This document shows, piece by piece, positions 19,399-28,313 of a stretch of DNA of 64,000 nucleotides. Both the position numbers and the translations under genes were made by a program. Numbering within the stretch: the first letter of the stretch is position 1; every line of letters begins with the position of its first letter. Origin of the DNA: Nitrospira sp. Lineage in GTDB: Bacteria > Nitrospirota > Nitrospiria > Nitrospirales > Nitrospiraceae. The notes under the pieces are model-generated. The model had not been told where the DNA came from and searched no databases. It saw only the letters and a program-made list of their open reading frames with translations. The stretch covers positions 43,443 to 107,442 of the forward strand of contig JAUYAO010000034.1 of assembly GCA_030692565.1 (NCBI GenBank), in the 5' to 3' direction.

Positions 19399-19581
19399 AT
19401 GGCTAATCTTGTTCGTATTGTCATTCAACTGCCGCTTGAACTGAAGGAACAACTGGATGCCTTGAAATCGCAAGGCTATACGACCAGCGGTTTTATTCGG
19501 GCGATGTTAGAACGTGAGTTGAAAAAACCTGAATTGAAGCTGGTGGCCAATAGTCGACGGCCATCCGGCAAATCGTCCTAG
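19399..19581 (+). CDS. Small ribbon-helix-helix (CopG/Arc-like) DNA-binding protein
   Basis: 60 residues. The pattern MANLVRIVIQLPLELKEQL followed by TTSGFIRAMLERELKK is the beta-strand plus two helices of the RHH fold. An ATG at 19390 directly abuts GAGGAG, while the ATG at 19399 has a 10-base spacing and is preferred. Lies 27 bases before the HD-GYP gene and heads the polysaccharide run, so it may be a local regulator. The target is unknown; the inverted repeat at 19328 is the obvious candidate. Confidence 0.75.
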   Translation: MANLVRIVIQLPLELKEQLDALKSQGYTTSGFIRAMLERELKKPELKLVANSRRPSGKSS

Positions 19582-19608
19582 CCTGTCACGCTCGCGAGGA
19601 ACGACGAC

Positions 19609-20628
19609 ATGCGGCTTTCAGATTTAGTGCGCGACCAAATCCCGGACCCGCACGAGGGCGTTACCGGTCGACGGTCATGCTTGCCAAGCCCGCTATCCGA
19701 GACGAAGAAGTTTTTGGGGGAGAACGTGGTGTCGCTTAGAGAGGCCGATGCCCGTGTTGATTGGTATGGGCGTGCGCACAAGGACATGGCTGCGATCGGA
19801 GAGGATCTTCGTGGAAACCGCGGGATGACGACCGAGCGGTGCTTCGGACTGGCCGAAGCGCTCGTCGAGGTGCTCGCGACGAGCGATGACTTGATTCTGC
19901 GCATGATGCAGGAAGATGTGAAGGCCTATCAGGTGGCGAACGCGATTCATGTCGCTATTCTCAGTGTGAAGATCGGCCAGGGACTCAACTATGACTCTGC
20001 GGCACTGCAACGATTGGCCATGGCGGGGCTGCTGCACGATCTAGGCATGTGGCTGCTGCCTCAAGAGATCGTTGAGAAGCCCGGTTCGTTGAGTGCGGAT
20101 GAATGGTCCGGCATTCATGCGCATCCCGAGCAAGGGCGCCGTATGGTGGCCGAGATGGGCGAGTCTTTTGATTGGCTGGCCACCGCCATCGCTCAAGAGC
20201 ATGAGCGATGGGATGGCAGTGGGTACCCCTGTCGGCTGAAGGGCGGAGCGATTACCGAAGTTGCGCAAATCATCGGACTGGCCGATGTGCTCGACGCCAT
20301 GATGAGTCCGCGGCCCTATCACGCACGGGTTGCCCCGCATCAGGCGCTGCGCTCGCTGTTGGTCCAGCACAAACAGGCCTTCCAGCCCCGCCTTATCAAG
20401 ACGTTGGTGGATCAACTCTCGCTTTATCCGATCGGGACATCGGTGCGATTGAACGATGGTCATGTCGGCATTGTGTCGAAGGTAAATCCCCGCTATCCCC
20501 TCAGGCCGATCTTGCTGGTTCAGCGCATTCGTGAGGGGCAGACGAATAGGGAATCAGAGGCAGTGGATCTCTGTCACGAAACGTCCATGCATATTGTCGA
20601 AGTGTTGCCCGAGACGCGTGCCGCGTAG
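19609..20628 (+). CDS. HD-GYP domain protein (probable c-di-GMP phosphodiesterase)
   Basis: 339 residues. The HD-GYP domain spans about 115-260, with GLLHDLGMWLLP (HD pair), HPEQGRRM, and AQEHERWDGSGYPCRLKGG (the GYP signature). The N-terminal 110 residues match no sensor I recognise; a C-terminal extension of about 60 residues resembles the beta-rich tail of other HD-GYP proteins. The family hydrolyses c-di-GMP to GMP/pGpG. Only 18 bases separate it from the export lipoprotein gene, so it likely shares the polysaccharide transcript. Confidence 0.88.
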   Translation: MRLSDLVRDQIPDPHEGVTGRRSCLPSPLSETKKFLGENVVSLREADARVDWYGRAHKDMAAIGEDLRGNRGMTTERCFGLAEALVEVLATSDDLILRMMQEDVKAYQVANAIHVAILSVKIGQGLNYDSAALQRLAMAGLLHDLGMWLLPQEIVEKPGSLSADEWSGIHAHPEQGRRMVAEMGESFDWLATAIAQEHERWDGSGYPCRLKGGAITEVAQIIGLADVLDAMMSPRPYHARVAPHQALRSLLVQHKQAFQPRLIKTLVDQLSLYPIGTSVRLNDGHVGIVSKVNPRYPLRPILLVQRIREGQTNRESEAVDLCHETSMHIVEVLPETRAA

Positions 20629-20646
20629 GAGGAATCAGGAGGAGCC

Positions 20647-21444
20647 ATGAGCATTCGCAATCAGACATCGATCGGGTGGACCCTTCTCGCTCTTGCGGTA
20701 GGACTTCAGCTATTGCCGGGTTGCCGGAATCCCGGACAATCATCTCTGCCGCCTTCGGCCATCAGTCCTGCGGCGCAACCGCTGCCCCCGATGCCGAAGG
20801 GCGATGTCTACGCGGACGAGGCCGTACCCACGGCGGAGACGCCGATTGAGCCCGGCGACACGCTCGACATCGTCATTCGCCGCGGGGCGGGGGAAGAGAA
20901 ATTTACGAGTGTCGTTCGGGAAAATGGACTGATTGGAGCCTCGTTCTTGGAAGTGATGGTGAGCGGGCTGACGGCCCAGCAGGCCGAGGGGAGGATTCAA
21001 GAGCAGGTCATTCCGTATATGCGGAATCCCAGAGTCCAGGTTGTGCTCAGGAAGAAGTCGCTCAAGATTAAGCGGGTGTTTGTGTTTGGCGATGTTCGGA
21101 AACCGGGAGCCGTGCCGATGCCGAGAAGCATGACGGTGCTGCAGGCATTGGCGGCCGTGGAGAACTATAACGAAACGGCGCTGCTGGAGGAAATCCGTAT
21201 TGTACGCGGCGGGCTGGATCGTCCTGTCATCGTAACGGCGGATCTGGCCAGAACTTTTACGTATGGCGATCTGTCGAGAAACGTCGCGCTTGAAGAAAAT
21301 GACGTGATCTTCGTTCCGCGAGAACACATGGGCGATGCCACGGAGGCCGCCAAGAAGATTATGCCGATTGTGCAAATGGCGATTGCCCCGTTCTATCCGG
21401 CGTTCTTGATTCCGGCGTTTTTCCCCACCGCCACGATACGATAG
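20647..21444 (+). CDS. Wza-like polysaccharide export lipoprotein
   Basis: 265 residues. Lipobox LLPGC puts the lipidated Cys at 26. The segment IEPGDTLDIVIRRG opens the Poly_export domain, and VFVFGDVRKPGAVPMP begins an SLBB domain, closed by ALEENDVIFVPRE. Outer-membrane component of Wzx/Wzy-type capsule or EPS export. It is shorter than E. coli Wza (one clear SLBB domain). Followed 18 bases later by the co-polymerase/kinase gene, the usual pairing. Confidence 0.92.
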   Translation: MSIRNQTSIGWTLLALAVGLQLLPGCRNPGQSSLPPSAISPAAQPLPPMPKGDVYADEAVPTAETPIEPGDTLDIVIRRGAGEEKFTSVVRENGLIGASFLEVMVSGLTAQQAEGRIQEQVIPYMRNPRVQVVLRKKSLKIKRVFVFGDVRKPGAVPMPRSMTVLQALAAVENYNETALLEEIRIVRGGLDRPVIVTADLARTFTYGDLSRNVALEENDVIFVPREHMGDATEAAKKIMPIVQMAIAPFYPAFLIPAFFPTATIR

Positions 21445-21462
21445 CAAGGAGACGACGGTCCG

Positions 21463-23601
21463 ATGGCACAATATGAGCTGAATGTAATCGATTACTGGCT
21501 GATCATCAAAAAACGCAAGTACCTCATCACGCTTGCGGCCGCGCTGGTCGTGGGATTTACGGTGCTCTTTTCCCAGTTGCTGCAACCGCCGCCTGTGTAT
21601 GAAGCGTCGTCGCGAGTGAAATTTGACCGGTCGACGACCGTGGTGCAACAGCTCTTGGAGTCGATGTCTTTCTCCAACGCCAACGATCTGATTACGCAGT
21701 CCGAGTTTATCCGAAGTTTCCCAGTCATGGAGCGGGTAGCGATGCAGTTGGGCGTGGTGCCATCCGATCTGACGCCGGAGCAGAAGCGGTCTGCAGAACA
21801 TTTGAATCTAATTTATGACTTCGGCCAGCAGATCAAGACGCAACGGGAAGGCGATACGAACATCATCAGAATCACCGCTACGGCGGGCGAGGCGCGCATG
21901 GCCGAACAGATGGCCAATCTCGTCGCGGAGTCTTATCGCCAGGAAAATATCGCGGCCAGGAATCGGTTGGTCACAGAGTCTCGACGATTTGTGGAGGACC
22001 AGCTTCGTGAGCTGGAGAGACAGCTGGCCGAGGCTGAGGAAGCGCTGCGACGCTTCAAGGAGCGGGAAGGCCAGGTCTTTCTCACCGACGAGGCGAAAGC
22101 CGCGCTGGAGACCTTCACGAAGCTGGAAGATCAGCACAATACCGTTGTGCGCAACCGGGGCGAGGCGGAACGTCAGATCGCGGTCTTGAGCCGGAATGAC
22201 GGCACGCTGGAGCAGGACAATATTCGTATCTTTACCGAAGAGCAGTACGCGCAATTGACGGCGCTGAATCAGCGTCTCCTGGACCTCGGGCAGGAGCGAA
22301 CGGCCTTGTTGATTAACTATACGGAGAGTCATCCGGTGGTGAAGGAGCTCTCGCAGAAGATTGCGGGTGTGAAGGCTGAAATGGTGCGGGAGTTACGCTC
22401 GAAGCAAAAAACCCTGGATGAGCGGGGCATTGCTCTGGGCCAGCAGATTCGCCTGTATCGGGAACGGTACATGGCGTTTCCCAAAGCCGCCATTCAGATG
22501 AGCCGGCTGGAGCGCGACGTGAAGGTCAACGCGGATCTTCTCGAATCGCTGAAAGTCAAACATCAGGAACTCTTGATCAAGAGCGCAGGACAGATCGAGG
22601 AAGTGACCATCATCGCACCAGCGATTACGCCAATAGCGGCAGTCAACGCTTCCAATATGCTCTTGAACATCATGGTCAGTTCGCTGATGGGACTGTTTAT
22701 GGGGGTGGTGCTGGCGTTTGCCCGGGAATCGTTCGATACATCGATCGGCACCATCGAAGGGGTAGAGGAATTTCTCAAGGTTCCTGTGCTGGGAATTATT
22801 CCGCAATTCGATCATCGTGAGTTGGTGGAACAGGCGAAGGCGGCGCTGCCTGCCTCGACGCCACCGGCCACTGTGGAAAGTTTGTCGCGGTTGATCTGCC
22901 TGGTCGATCCCAAATCGGTGCTGTCGGAGAGTCTCCGGTCGCTCCGCACGAATATTCAGTTCGCCAGCATGGATCGAAAAGTGAAGTCGATACTCTTTAC
23001 GAGCGCAGGACTCGGCGAAGGGAAAAGTACGTCGGTCATCAATCTGGCGATCACCATGGCGCAGGAAGGACAGCGAGTACTGCTGGTCGACGCAGATCTT
23101 CGGAAGCCCATCGTCCATCAACGGTTGGGCCTGGATCGCGAGCCGGGATTGGTCGATGCCTTAATCGGAACCACGTCGTGGCGATCCTACGTGCGGTCGG
23201 CCTCGGATCTGATGTTGGGGCCTATCGGCGCAGACCGTATGATGAACACGCCCGGACTGGATAATCTGCATGTTCTGACGAGCGGATCTGAGTCGGGCAA
23301 CCCGAATGAATTCTTGAACCTGAATAAGATCAAACTGCTGGTTGATGAAATGCAGCAGGATTATGACATGGTGCTCTTCGATACGCCTCCGATCCTGCCG
23401 GTCACGGATGCGGTCGCCTTCAGCTCGCGCGTCGATGGCACGATTCTCGTGTATCAAGTCGGGAGAATCGGACGGAACGCACTGAAACGCGCCAAGTTCC
23501 TGTTGGATCATGCGCAGGCGAACATCATGGGGGTGGTGCTCACCAATGTGAAGTCGGAAGTGACTCCTGAGTACGGGCTGTACCGTTACGAATATCGGTG
23601 A
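21463..23601 (+). CDS. Wzz/Wzc-type chain-length regulator with BY-kinase domain
   Basis: 712 residues. N-terminal Wzz domain with a membrane helix at about 24-42, a long periplasmic coiled coil (160-380) and a second helix near 395-420; then a cytoplasmic bacterial tyrosine-kinase domain with Walker A GLGEGKST near 520, Walker A' VLLVDADLRKP and Walker B MVLFDTPPI. The tail YGLYRYEYR supplies four closely spaced tyrosines for autophosphorylation. Controls polymer length and export together with the Wza-like protein just upstream. Confidence 0.93.
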   Translation: MAQYELNVIDYWLIIKKRKYLITLAAALVVGFTVLFSQLLQPPPVYEASSRVKFDRSTTVVQQLLESMSFSNANDLITQSEFIRSFPVMERVAMQLGVVPSDLTPEQKRSAEHLNLIYDFGQQIKTQREGDTNIIRITATAGEARMAEQMANLVAESYRQENIAARNRLVTESRRFVEDQLRELERQLAEAEEALRRFKEREGQVFLTDEAKAALETFTKLEDQHNTVVRNRGEAERQIAVLSRNDGTLEQDNIRIFTEEQYAQLTALNQRLLDLGQERTALLINYTESHPVVKELSQKIAGVKAEMVRELRSKQKTLDERGIALGQQIRLYRERYMAFPKAAIQMSRLERDVKVNADLLESLKVKHQELLIKSAGQIEEVTIIAPAITPIAAVNASNMLLNIMVSSLMGLFMGVVLAFARESFDTSIGTIEGVEEFLKVPVLGIIPQFDHRELVEQAKAALPASTPPATVESLSRLICLVDPKSVLSESLRSLRTNIQFASMDRKVKSILFTSAGLGEGKSTSVINLAITMAQEGQRVLLVDADLRKPIVHQRLGLDREPGLVDALIGTTSWRSYVRSASDLMLGPIGADRMMNTPGLDNLHVLTSGSESGNPNEFLNLNKIKLLVDEMQQDYDMVLFDTPPILPVTDAVAFSSRVDGTILVYQVGRIGRNALKRAKFLLDHAQANIMGVVLTNVKSEVTPEYGLYRYEYR

Positions 23602-23623
23602 GCGAGATGGGAGTCCGGATCCT

Positions 23624-25006
23624 GTGTATTACGCCGCTGTTAAACCGAACGATGTGATCGTCGTCACGGCATTAGCCGTGATCCTCGCGCTTGGCTTGAC
23701 GCTGACCACTCCGATCGTCGGATTGCAGGCCACCTTAGGCTTCTTTATCGTCGTCATCGCTTTTACGTCGGTGCCGGCCGCGCTGTATCTGCTCATCTTT
23801 TCCATGCTCCTCTCGCCGGAAATCGCCGTTGGCCGAGTAGAGGGGCGTGGCGTCGGGGTTCGCGAATTGTCTTTCAGACTGGACGATGTATTTTTGGTCA
23901 TCATCGGTTTCGGATGGCTGGTCAAGACCGTCGTGTACCGGGAGCTCGGCCTGTTTCGGGAGACCCCCCTCAATCGCCCCATTGCGGCGTATATGATCGT
24001 CTGCGTGGTGGCGACGCTCATGGGGGTGATGGCCGGTCGGGTGCAACCGGTCACCGGGTTCTTCTTCGTGTTGAAGTATTTCGAATATTTCTTCGTATAT
24101 TTCATGGTGGTGAATCATGTGACCTCCAAACAGCAGGTTGTCGGATTGGTGACCGCACTGCTCATCACTGGCTTCATGATCAGCCTCTATGCTATTTATC
24201 AGATTCCGAGCGGGCAACGGGCGACCGCGCCGTTTGAGGGCGAAGTCGGCGAGCCCAATACGCTGGGCGGCTACCTTGTGTTTCTCCTCGCTATTGTGAC
24301 GGGATTATTGATTCACATGAAAACCGGTCCGATCCGCATCGCGCTGTTGGTCTTGGGCGGATGCGGGCTGCTGGCCTTGATGGCCACACTCTCACGCTCT
24401 TCGTATCTGGCCGGAGCGGTATTGATCGTGGCCGTCGGAGCGTCTCAGTGGAGAAAACCGCGGGTCGTGGTCCTGCTGTTGCTCGCCATGGCACTCTTGC
24501 CGCTCTTTGCTCCCGACAATGTGAAGACTCGCATCAACGAAACCTTCTTCGGCCGCCAGTACGGCGGCGAGATTCAAGTCGGGAAAGTCGGTTTGGATTT
24601 GTCGACATCGGAGCGTCTTCGGTCCTGGGCCTATGTGCTGCAGGATTGGGTCCATAATCCGATTCTTGGCCGAGGGATTACCGGCTATGCCTGGGCCGAT
24701 GCGCAGTACGTCAAGATTATCGGTGAGACCGGTCTGGCCGGCCTCCTTGCGTTCATGGTGATTACCGTGCGGCTATGGCTGAGCACTCGAATGATTTATG
24801 CATCGGAGGACGATCCGTTTGCGAAGGGACTGGCCTTAGGCGTCTGGCTCGGCCTTATTGCGATGCTGGCTCATGCCGTGGGGGCCAACACCTTTATCAT
24901 CATACGGATCATGGAACCGTTCTGGTTGTGCGCGGGGCTGGTGATGATTCTGCCGCGGCTCTCGAAGGCCGAAGAGCCGGTCGCCGGTGAAGCGAGGTTC
25001 GTATGA
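23624..25006 (+). CDS. O-antigen ligase / Wzy polymerase-family membrane protein
   Basis: 460 residues from a GTG, with 10-12 hydrophobic helices. The Wzy_C/O-antigen ligase pattern is visible in the large loop after residue 300 (NPILGRGITGYAWADAQYV followed by GETGLAGLLAF). In a Wzx/Wzy locus this is the natural polymerase candidate, though a ligase role cannot be excluded. Overlaps the next gene by four bases. Confidence 0.87.
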   Translation: MYYAAVKPNDVIVVTALAVILALGLTLTTPIVGLQATLGFFIVVIAFTSVPAALYLLIFSMLLSPEIAVGRVEGRGVGVRELSFRLDDVFLVIIGFGWLVKTVVYRELGLFRETPLNRPIAAYMIVCVVATLMGVMAGRVQPVTGFFFVLKYFEYFFVYFMVVNHVTSKQQVVGLVTALLITGFMISLYAIYQIPSGQRATAPFEGEVGEPNTLGGYLVFLLAIVTGLLIHMKTGPIRIALLVLGGCGLLALMATLSRSSYLAGAVLIVAVGASQWRKPRVVVLLLLAMALLPLFAPDNVKTRINETFFGRQYGGEIQVGKVGLDLSTSERLRSWAYVLQDWVHNPILGRGITGYAWADAQYVKIIGETGLAGLLAFMVITVRLWLSTRMIYASEDDPFAKGLALGVWLGLIAMLAHAVGANTFIIIRIMEPFWLCAGLVMILPRLSKAEEPVAGEARFV

Positions 25007-26205
25007 ACTGGTGGGTCTGTTGTTATTGGCATGAACCGGATGCGCCGACCGACCCGGTTGGGTTGGTGCGGATCTGGGCGGTAGCCGATGCGTTAGTGTC
25101 CGTCGGCGACGAGGTCACCGTGTTTGCTCCGAGGTATCGGTCGGCGTTGATGCCGAGGCGATCGCAGGTGGCGCCGATTCCCATGCTGCCGGGATCGGTC
25201 ATTCGTCCGATCAGCTACGCAGTAGGGGCATTCATCTCTGGGCTCTGGCGAGGCTTCCGCAAGCGGCCGACGGTGGTCTACTACCGTTGGATGGAAAGTC
25301 TTCATCCGCTCCTGCTCGCACGGATCTTTGGCGCAGTCTGTATTTGTGAAATAAACGGAGAGCCGGTTCCCCCGTGGGGTGCCCGCGGATGGCGTGGGCG
25401 CATGACGCACGCGCTGGCTTCGTTTGCGTTGCGACGTTGTGATCGCGTGGTCGCGTTGACGGAAGGATTGAGCCGGCTCGTGCAAACGGAGTACGGGGTG
25501 CTGGCTGATCGCGTGGCGCTGTTCCCGAGCGGGACGGATACGTCGTTGTTCCATCCAATGGAGACGAACCGCTGCGTGCAAGAGGCGGGGTTGGATCCAG
25601 CCTGTGAGTATATCGGGTTTGTCGGGAGCTTCTATCGGTATCAGGGATTGGGAACATTGCTGGAGGCGTTTGAACGGCTGCATGCGAGACGTCCGGCTGT
25701 GCGGCTCTTGATGGTAGGGGACGGCGAGGAAGCCGCGGCCCTTCGCGAGCAGGCCGCTCAGCGAGGCCTTACTCGTTGGATCACCTGGACCGGTCGAGTC
25801 CCGTATGCGCACGTTCCGCTGTTGATCGGAGCCATGGATGTGTGTGTCGCGCCGTTCTGCGGGGGTCGGGGAGAGACCTCGCCGGTCAAAATATTCGACT
25901 ATCTGGCCTGCGGAAAACCCGTGGTGGCGAGCGCGATCCCCTCAGTTGCCGCGTTGTTTGCCCTGTCGAATGGCGTTGTCCTGGTCGAGCCGGATCGCGC
26001 TGAGATTCTGGCCGACGCCGTATTCGCATTGCTCGATCGGCCCAAGGAGTCCCAGCGGTTGGGCCAGGATGGCCGTACCTTTGTCGAAGAACGATGCGGA
26101 TGGGAGGCGATCGTACAGAGGCTGCGCGACCTCGTCGAGAAGATGGTCCCCCACCAACAGAGTCAACAGCGAGCGCTTATTAACAATGCAGGTGAGAGAG
26201 CATGA
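25003..26205 (+). CDS. Glycosyltransferase family 4-like protein
   Basis: 400 residues, GT-B fold. C-terminal Glycos_transf_1 features: YIGFVGSFYRYQGLGTLLEAF, LLMVGDGEEAAALR, and the acceptor region ETSPVKIFDYLACGKPVVAS (the usual EGxPxxxxEAMAxGxPV motif in variant form). N-terminus MNWWVCCYWHEPDAP is unusual. ATGA overlaps on both sides put it in the operon. Sugar specificity cannot be read from sequence. Confidence 0.88.
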   Translation: MNWWVCCYWHEPDAPTDPVGLVRIWAVADALVSVGDEVTVFAPRYRSALMPRRSQVAPIPMLPGSVIRPISYAVGAFISGLWRGFRKRPTVVYYRWMESLHPLLLARIFGAVCICEINGEPVPPWGARGWRGRMTHALASFALRRCDRVVALTEGLSRLVQTEYGVLADRVALFPSGTDTSLFHPMETNRCVQEAGLDPACEYIGFVGSFYRYQGLGTLLEAFERLHARRPAVRLLMVGDGEEAAALREQAAQRGLTRWITWTGRVPYAHVPLLIGAMDVCVAPFCGGRGETSPVKIFDYLACGKPVVASAIPSVAALFALSNGVVLVEPDRAEILADAVFALLDRPKESQRLGQDGRTFVEERCGWEAIVQRLRDLVEKMVPHQQSQQRALINNAGERA

Positions 26206-27110
26206 ATCAGCCTATGCCGGAACCGGTCAGTGGTACGACGCCCCAGGAGTTATATCTGCACCTGATGAAGCAATGTCTGACCAGAATGCTCTGGAGGGAA
26301 AAATACCGCCCGATGGCGGCGTCTCTTAACGGATGGCGGGGACTTATCCTGAAACCGCTGCAGCATCTTGCCCGTCAGGCACAGATGGAGCTGGTCCACG
26401 TCGAGCCGGATCGAGCCGATGCCCGTCAGGAAGGACGCGATTGGCCGCTGGAAGCAGAAACGATGGTGGGCCTGAAGCGGCTGGAGAATCTTCAACAGTG
26501 TGTCACATCCGTCATTCGAAACGGTGTTGCCGGCGACCTTATTGAAACCGGCGTCTGGCGGGGCGGCTCCTCGATCTTTATGCGCGCCATTCTCAAGGCC
26601 TACGGCGATACGTCGAGGAAAGTCTGGCTGGCCGATTCATTCCGGGGTTTGCCGCCACCGGATCCGACTCGTTATCCGGTCGATGCGGGCGACACGCTCT
26701 GGAAGTACTCCGAGTTGGCCATTCCGCTGGAACAGGTGAAGGCGAACTTTTCGCGCTACGGCCTTCTGGACGAGCAGGTGGCATTTTTGCCGGGATGGTT
26801 TCGCGACACGCTGCCGAGGGCGCCGGTGGAAAGAATAGCGGTGTTGCGGCTCGACGGAGATTTGTATGAGTCCACGATAGAGGCGTTAGTCGCTCTGTAT
26901 TCCAAGGTCTCGGTCGGGGGATATGTGATTGTCGATGATTATGGGTTACCGACCTGTCGTGCGGCGATTGAAGATTTCCGTCAGGCACAGGGCATTACCG
27001 ATCCGATTCAGCTCATCGACTGGACCGGGGCCTTCTGGCAACGGTCTGCGGCCAATCCTGTGGCGATGACGGTCAGGCGCGAGTCGCCATCGCTTAGCGC
27101 TGTTTCCTAG
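26202..27110 (+). CDS. TylF/MycF-family O-methyltransferase
   Basis: 302 residues. LIETGVWRGGSSIFMRAIL is the SAM-binding loop of the macrocin O-methyltransferase (TylF) family; VWLADSFRGLPPPD, RLDGDLYESTIEAL and VIVDDYGLPTCRAA (metal-ligand region) confirm it. The family methylates sugar hydroxyls, so this probably decorates a sugar of the local polymer. Overlaps the preceding glycosyltransferase by four bases. Confidence 0.9.
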   Translation: MNQPMPEPVSGTTPQELYLHLMKQCLTRMLWREKYRPMAASLNGWRGLILKPLQHLARQAQMELVHVEPDRADARQEGRDWPLEAETMVGLKRLENLQQCVTSVIRNGVAGDLIETGVWRGGSSIFMRAILKAYGDTSRKVWLADSFRGLPPPDPTRYPVDAGDTLWKYSELAIPLEQVKANFSRYGLLDEQVAFLPGWFRDTLPRAPVERIAVLRLDGDLYESTIEALVALYSKVSVGGYVIVDDYGLPTCRAAIEDFRQAQGITDPIQLIDWTGAFWQRSAANPVAMTVRRESPSLSAVS

Positions 27111-27116
27111 GGTGAC

Positions 27117-28313
27117 ATGAATATTCTGGTCTATTGCGATGAGGAGTTGGGGGTCGCCGGTGGCGGAAGCCGTCAGGTGGTGGAGTTTGTGCGCTCCCTG
27201 GCAGCTCGAGGGCATGCGGTGCGTGTCGTCGCTCCGAAACCCCGGGCTGGAACGGAGAAGGCGATTCGGTTAGGTGATGCGCACCCGGTCTGGGTGACGG
27301 TGCTCCGGCTTCCTGTGCTTCGACCATTGCTGTATCTCGTGGCCTCGGCGGTCGCTCTGTGTCTGGCGATGTGGCGAGAGAAACCGGAGATCCTTCTCTG
27401 GTTCGACTCGCCGGGCCAGATGGCTCCCCTCTGGTGCGCCCGGGTGATGCGGTGTCCCTATGTGCTGTTTGTGAATGGATTGCCGGCGGAAGAATTGACC
27501 GGCCTATGGGGCTGGGCTCCGATCCGCGGTCTGGTGCAACGGGCGTTGCGTGTGTCGGCACAGCAGGCGCAGGCCGTTGTCAGCGTCTGTCGGGAGATCC
27601 CGCAATGGATGCAGCGCGAATGGGGAGTCGAGCCGGCCCGGTGCCGCGTGATTCGAAACGGAGTAGATCCTTTGGTCTGTGTGCCGCGCGACAAGGCGGA
27701 GGCCCGCCGTCGCCTGGGCCTGAGCCCGGATCGGCCGTACATCGGATTTGTCGGAGGTTTCTTTCCGTGGCATGGGCTGGATACGCTCGTGGAGGCGATG
27801 GCGCTGGTCCGTCTCGAACACCCGGACGCCACGCTGCTCTTGGTCGGCGATGGACAAACCAAACCGGCACTGGAAGCGTTGGTGCGCCGACAGGGACTGG
27901 AGGAGGCCGTGTCGTTCGTCGGGCGCGTGCCATTTGACGAAGTGTCCTGGTGGATCGGAGCGAGTGATCTCTGCGTCGTGCTCCATCGTCCTGTTCGCTT
28001 CTATCCGGGCGATTCCATGAAACTCTGGGAATATCTGGCTTGTGCGAGACCGGTGGTGGCGACGGCAGGAGAAGGCTACGGGGATCTCGTGGAAGCGCTG
28101 GGCGCCGGTGTATCGGTGAAAGCTGACGATGTGCGTACCCTGGCGAAAGGACTGTGCGGTCTGATCCAAAATCCGTCGGCGGCAAGCAAGATGGGACAAT
28201 CCGGTCGTCGCGCTGTCTTGGGAGCCCATACCTGGGAGGCGAGAGCGGTGGAATTGGAGCGAGTCTTGGGAGTGTGTCCCGTTGAACCACTGCGTGAACG
28301 GGTGTGTGCCTGA
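27117..28313 (+). CDS. Glycosyltransferase family 4-like protein
   Basis: 398 residues, GT-B. N-terminal donor-recognition side with GVAGGGSRQVVEFVRSLAARG, a hydrophobic stretch near 60-85 that may associate with the membrane, and a C-terminal catalytic half (YIGFVGGFFPWHGLDTLVEA, LLLVGDGQ, MKLWEYLACARPVVATAG). Six bases after the methyltransferase, one-base overlap with the flippase. Confidence 0.88.
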   Translation: MNILVYCDEELGVAGGGSRQVVEFVRSLAARGHAVRVVAPKPRAGTEKAIRLGDAHPVWVTVLRLPVLRPLLYLVASAVALCLAMWREKPEILLWFDSPGQMAPLWCARVMRCPYVLFVNGLPAEELTGLWGWAPIRGLVQRALRVSAQQAQAVVSVCREIPQWMQREWGVEPARCRVIRNGVDPLVCVPRDKAEARRRLGLSPDRPYIGFVGGFFPWHGLDTLVEAMALVRLEHPDATLLLVGDGQTKPALEALVRRQGLEEAVSFVGRVPFDEVSWWIGASDLCVVLHRPVRFYPGDSMKLWEYLACARPVVATAGEGYGDLVEALGAGVSVKADDVRTLAKGLCGLIQNPSAASKMGQSGRRAVLGAHTWEARAVELERVLGVCPVEPLRERVCA

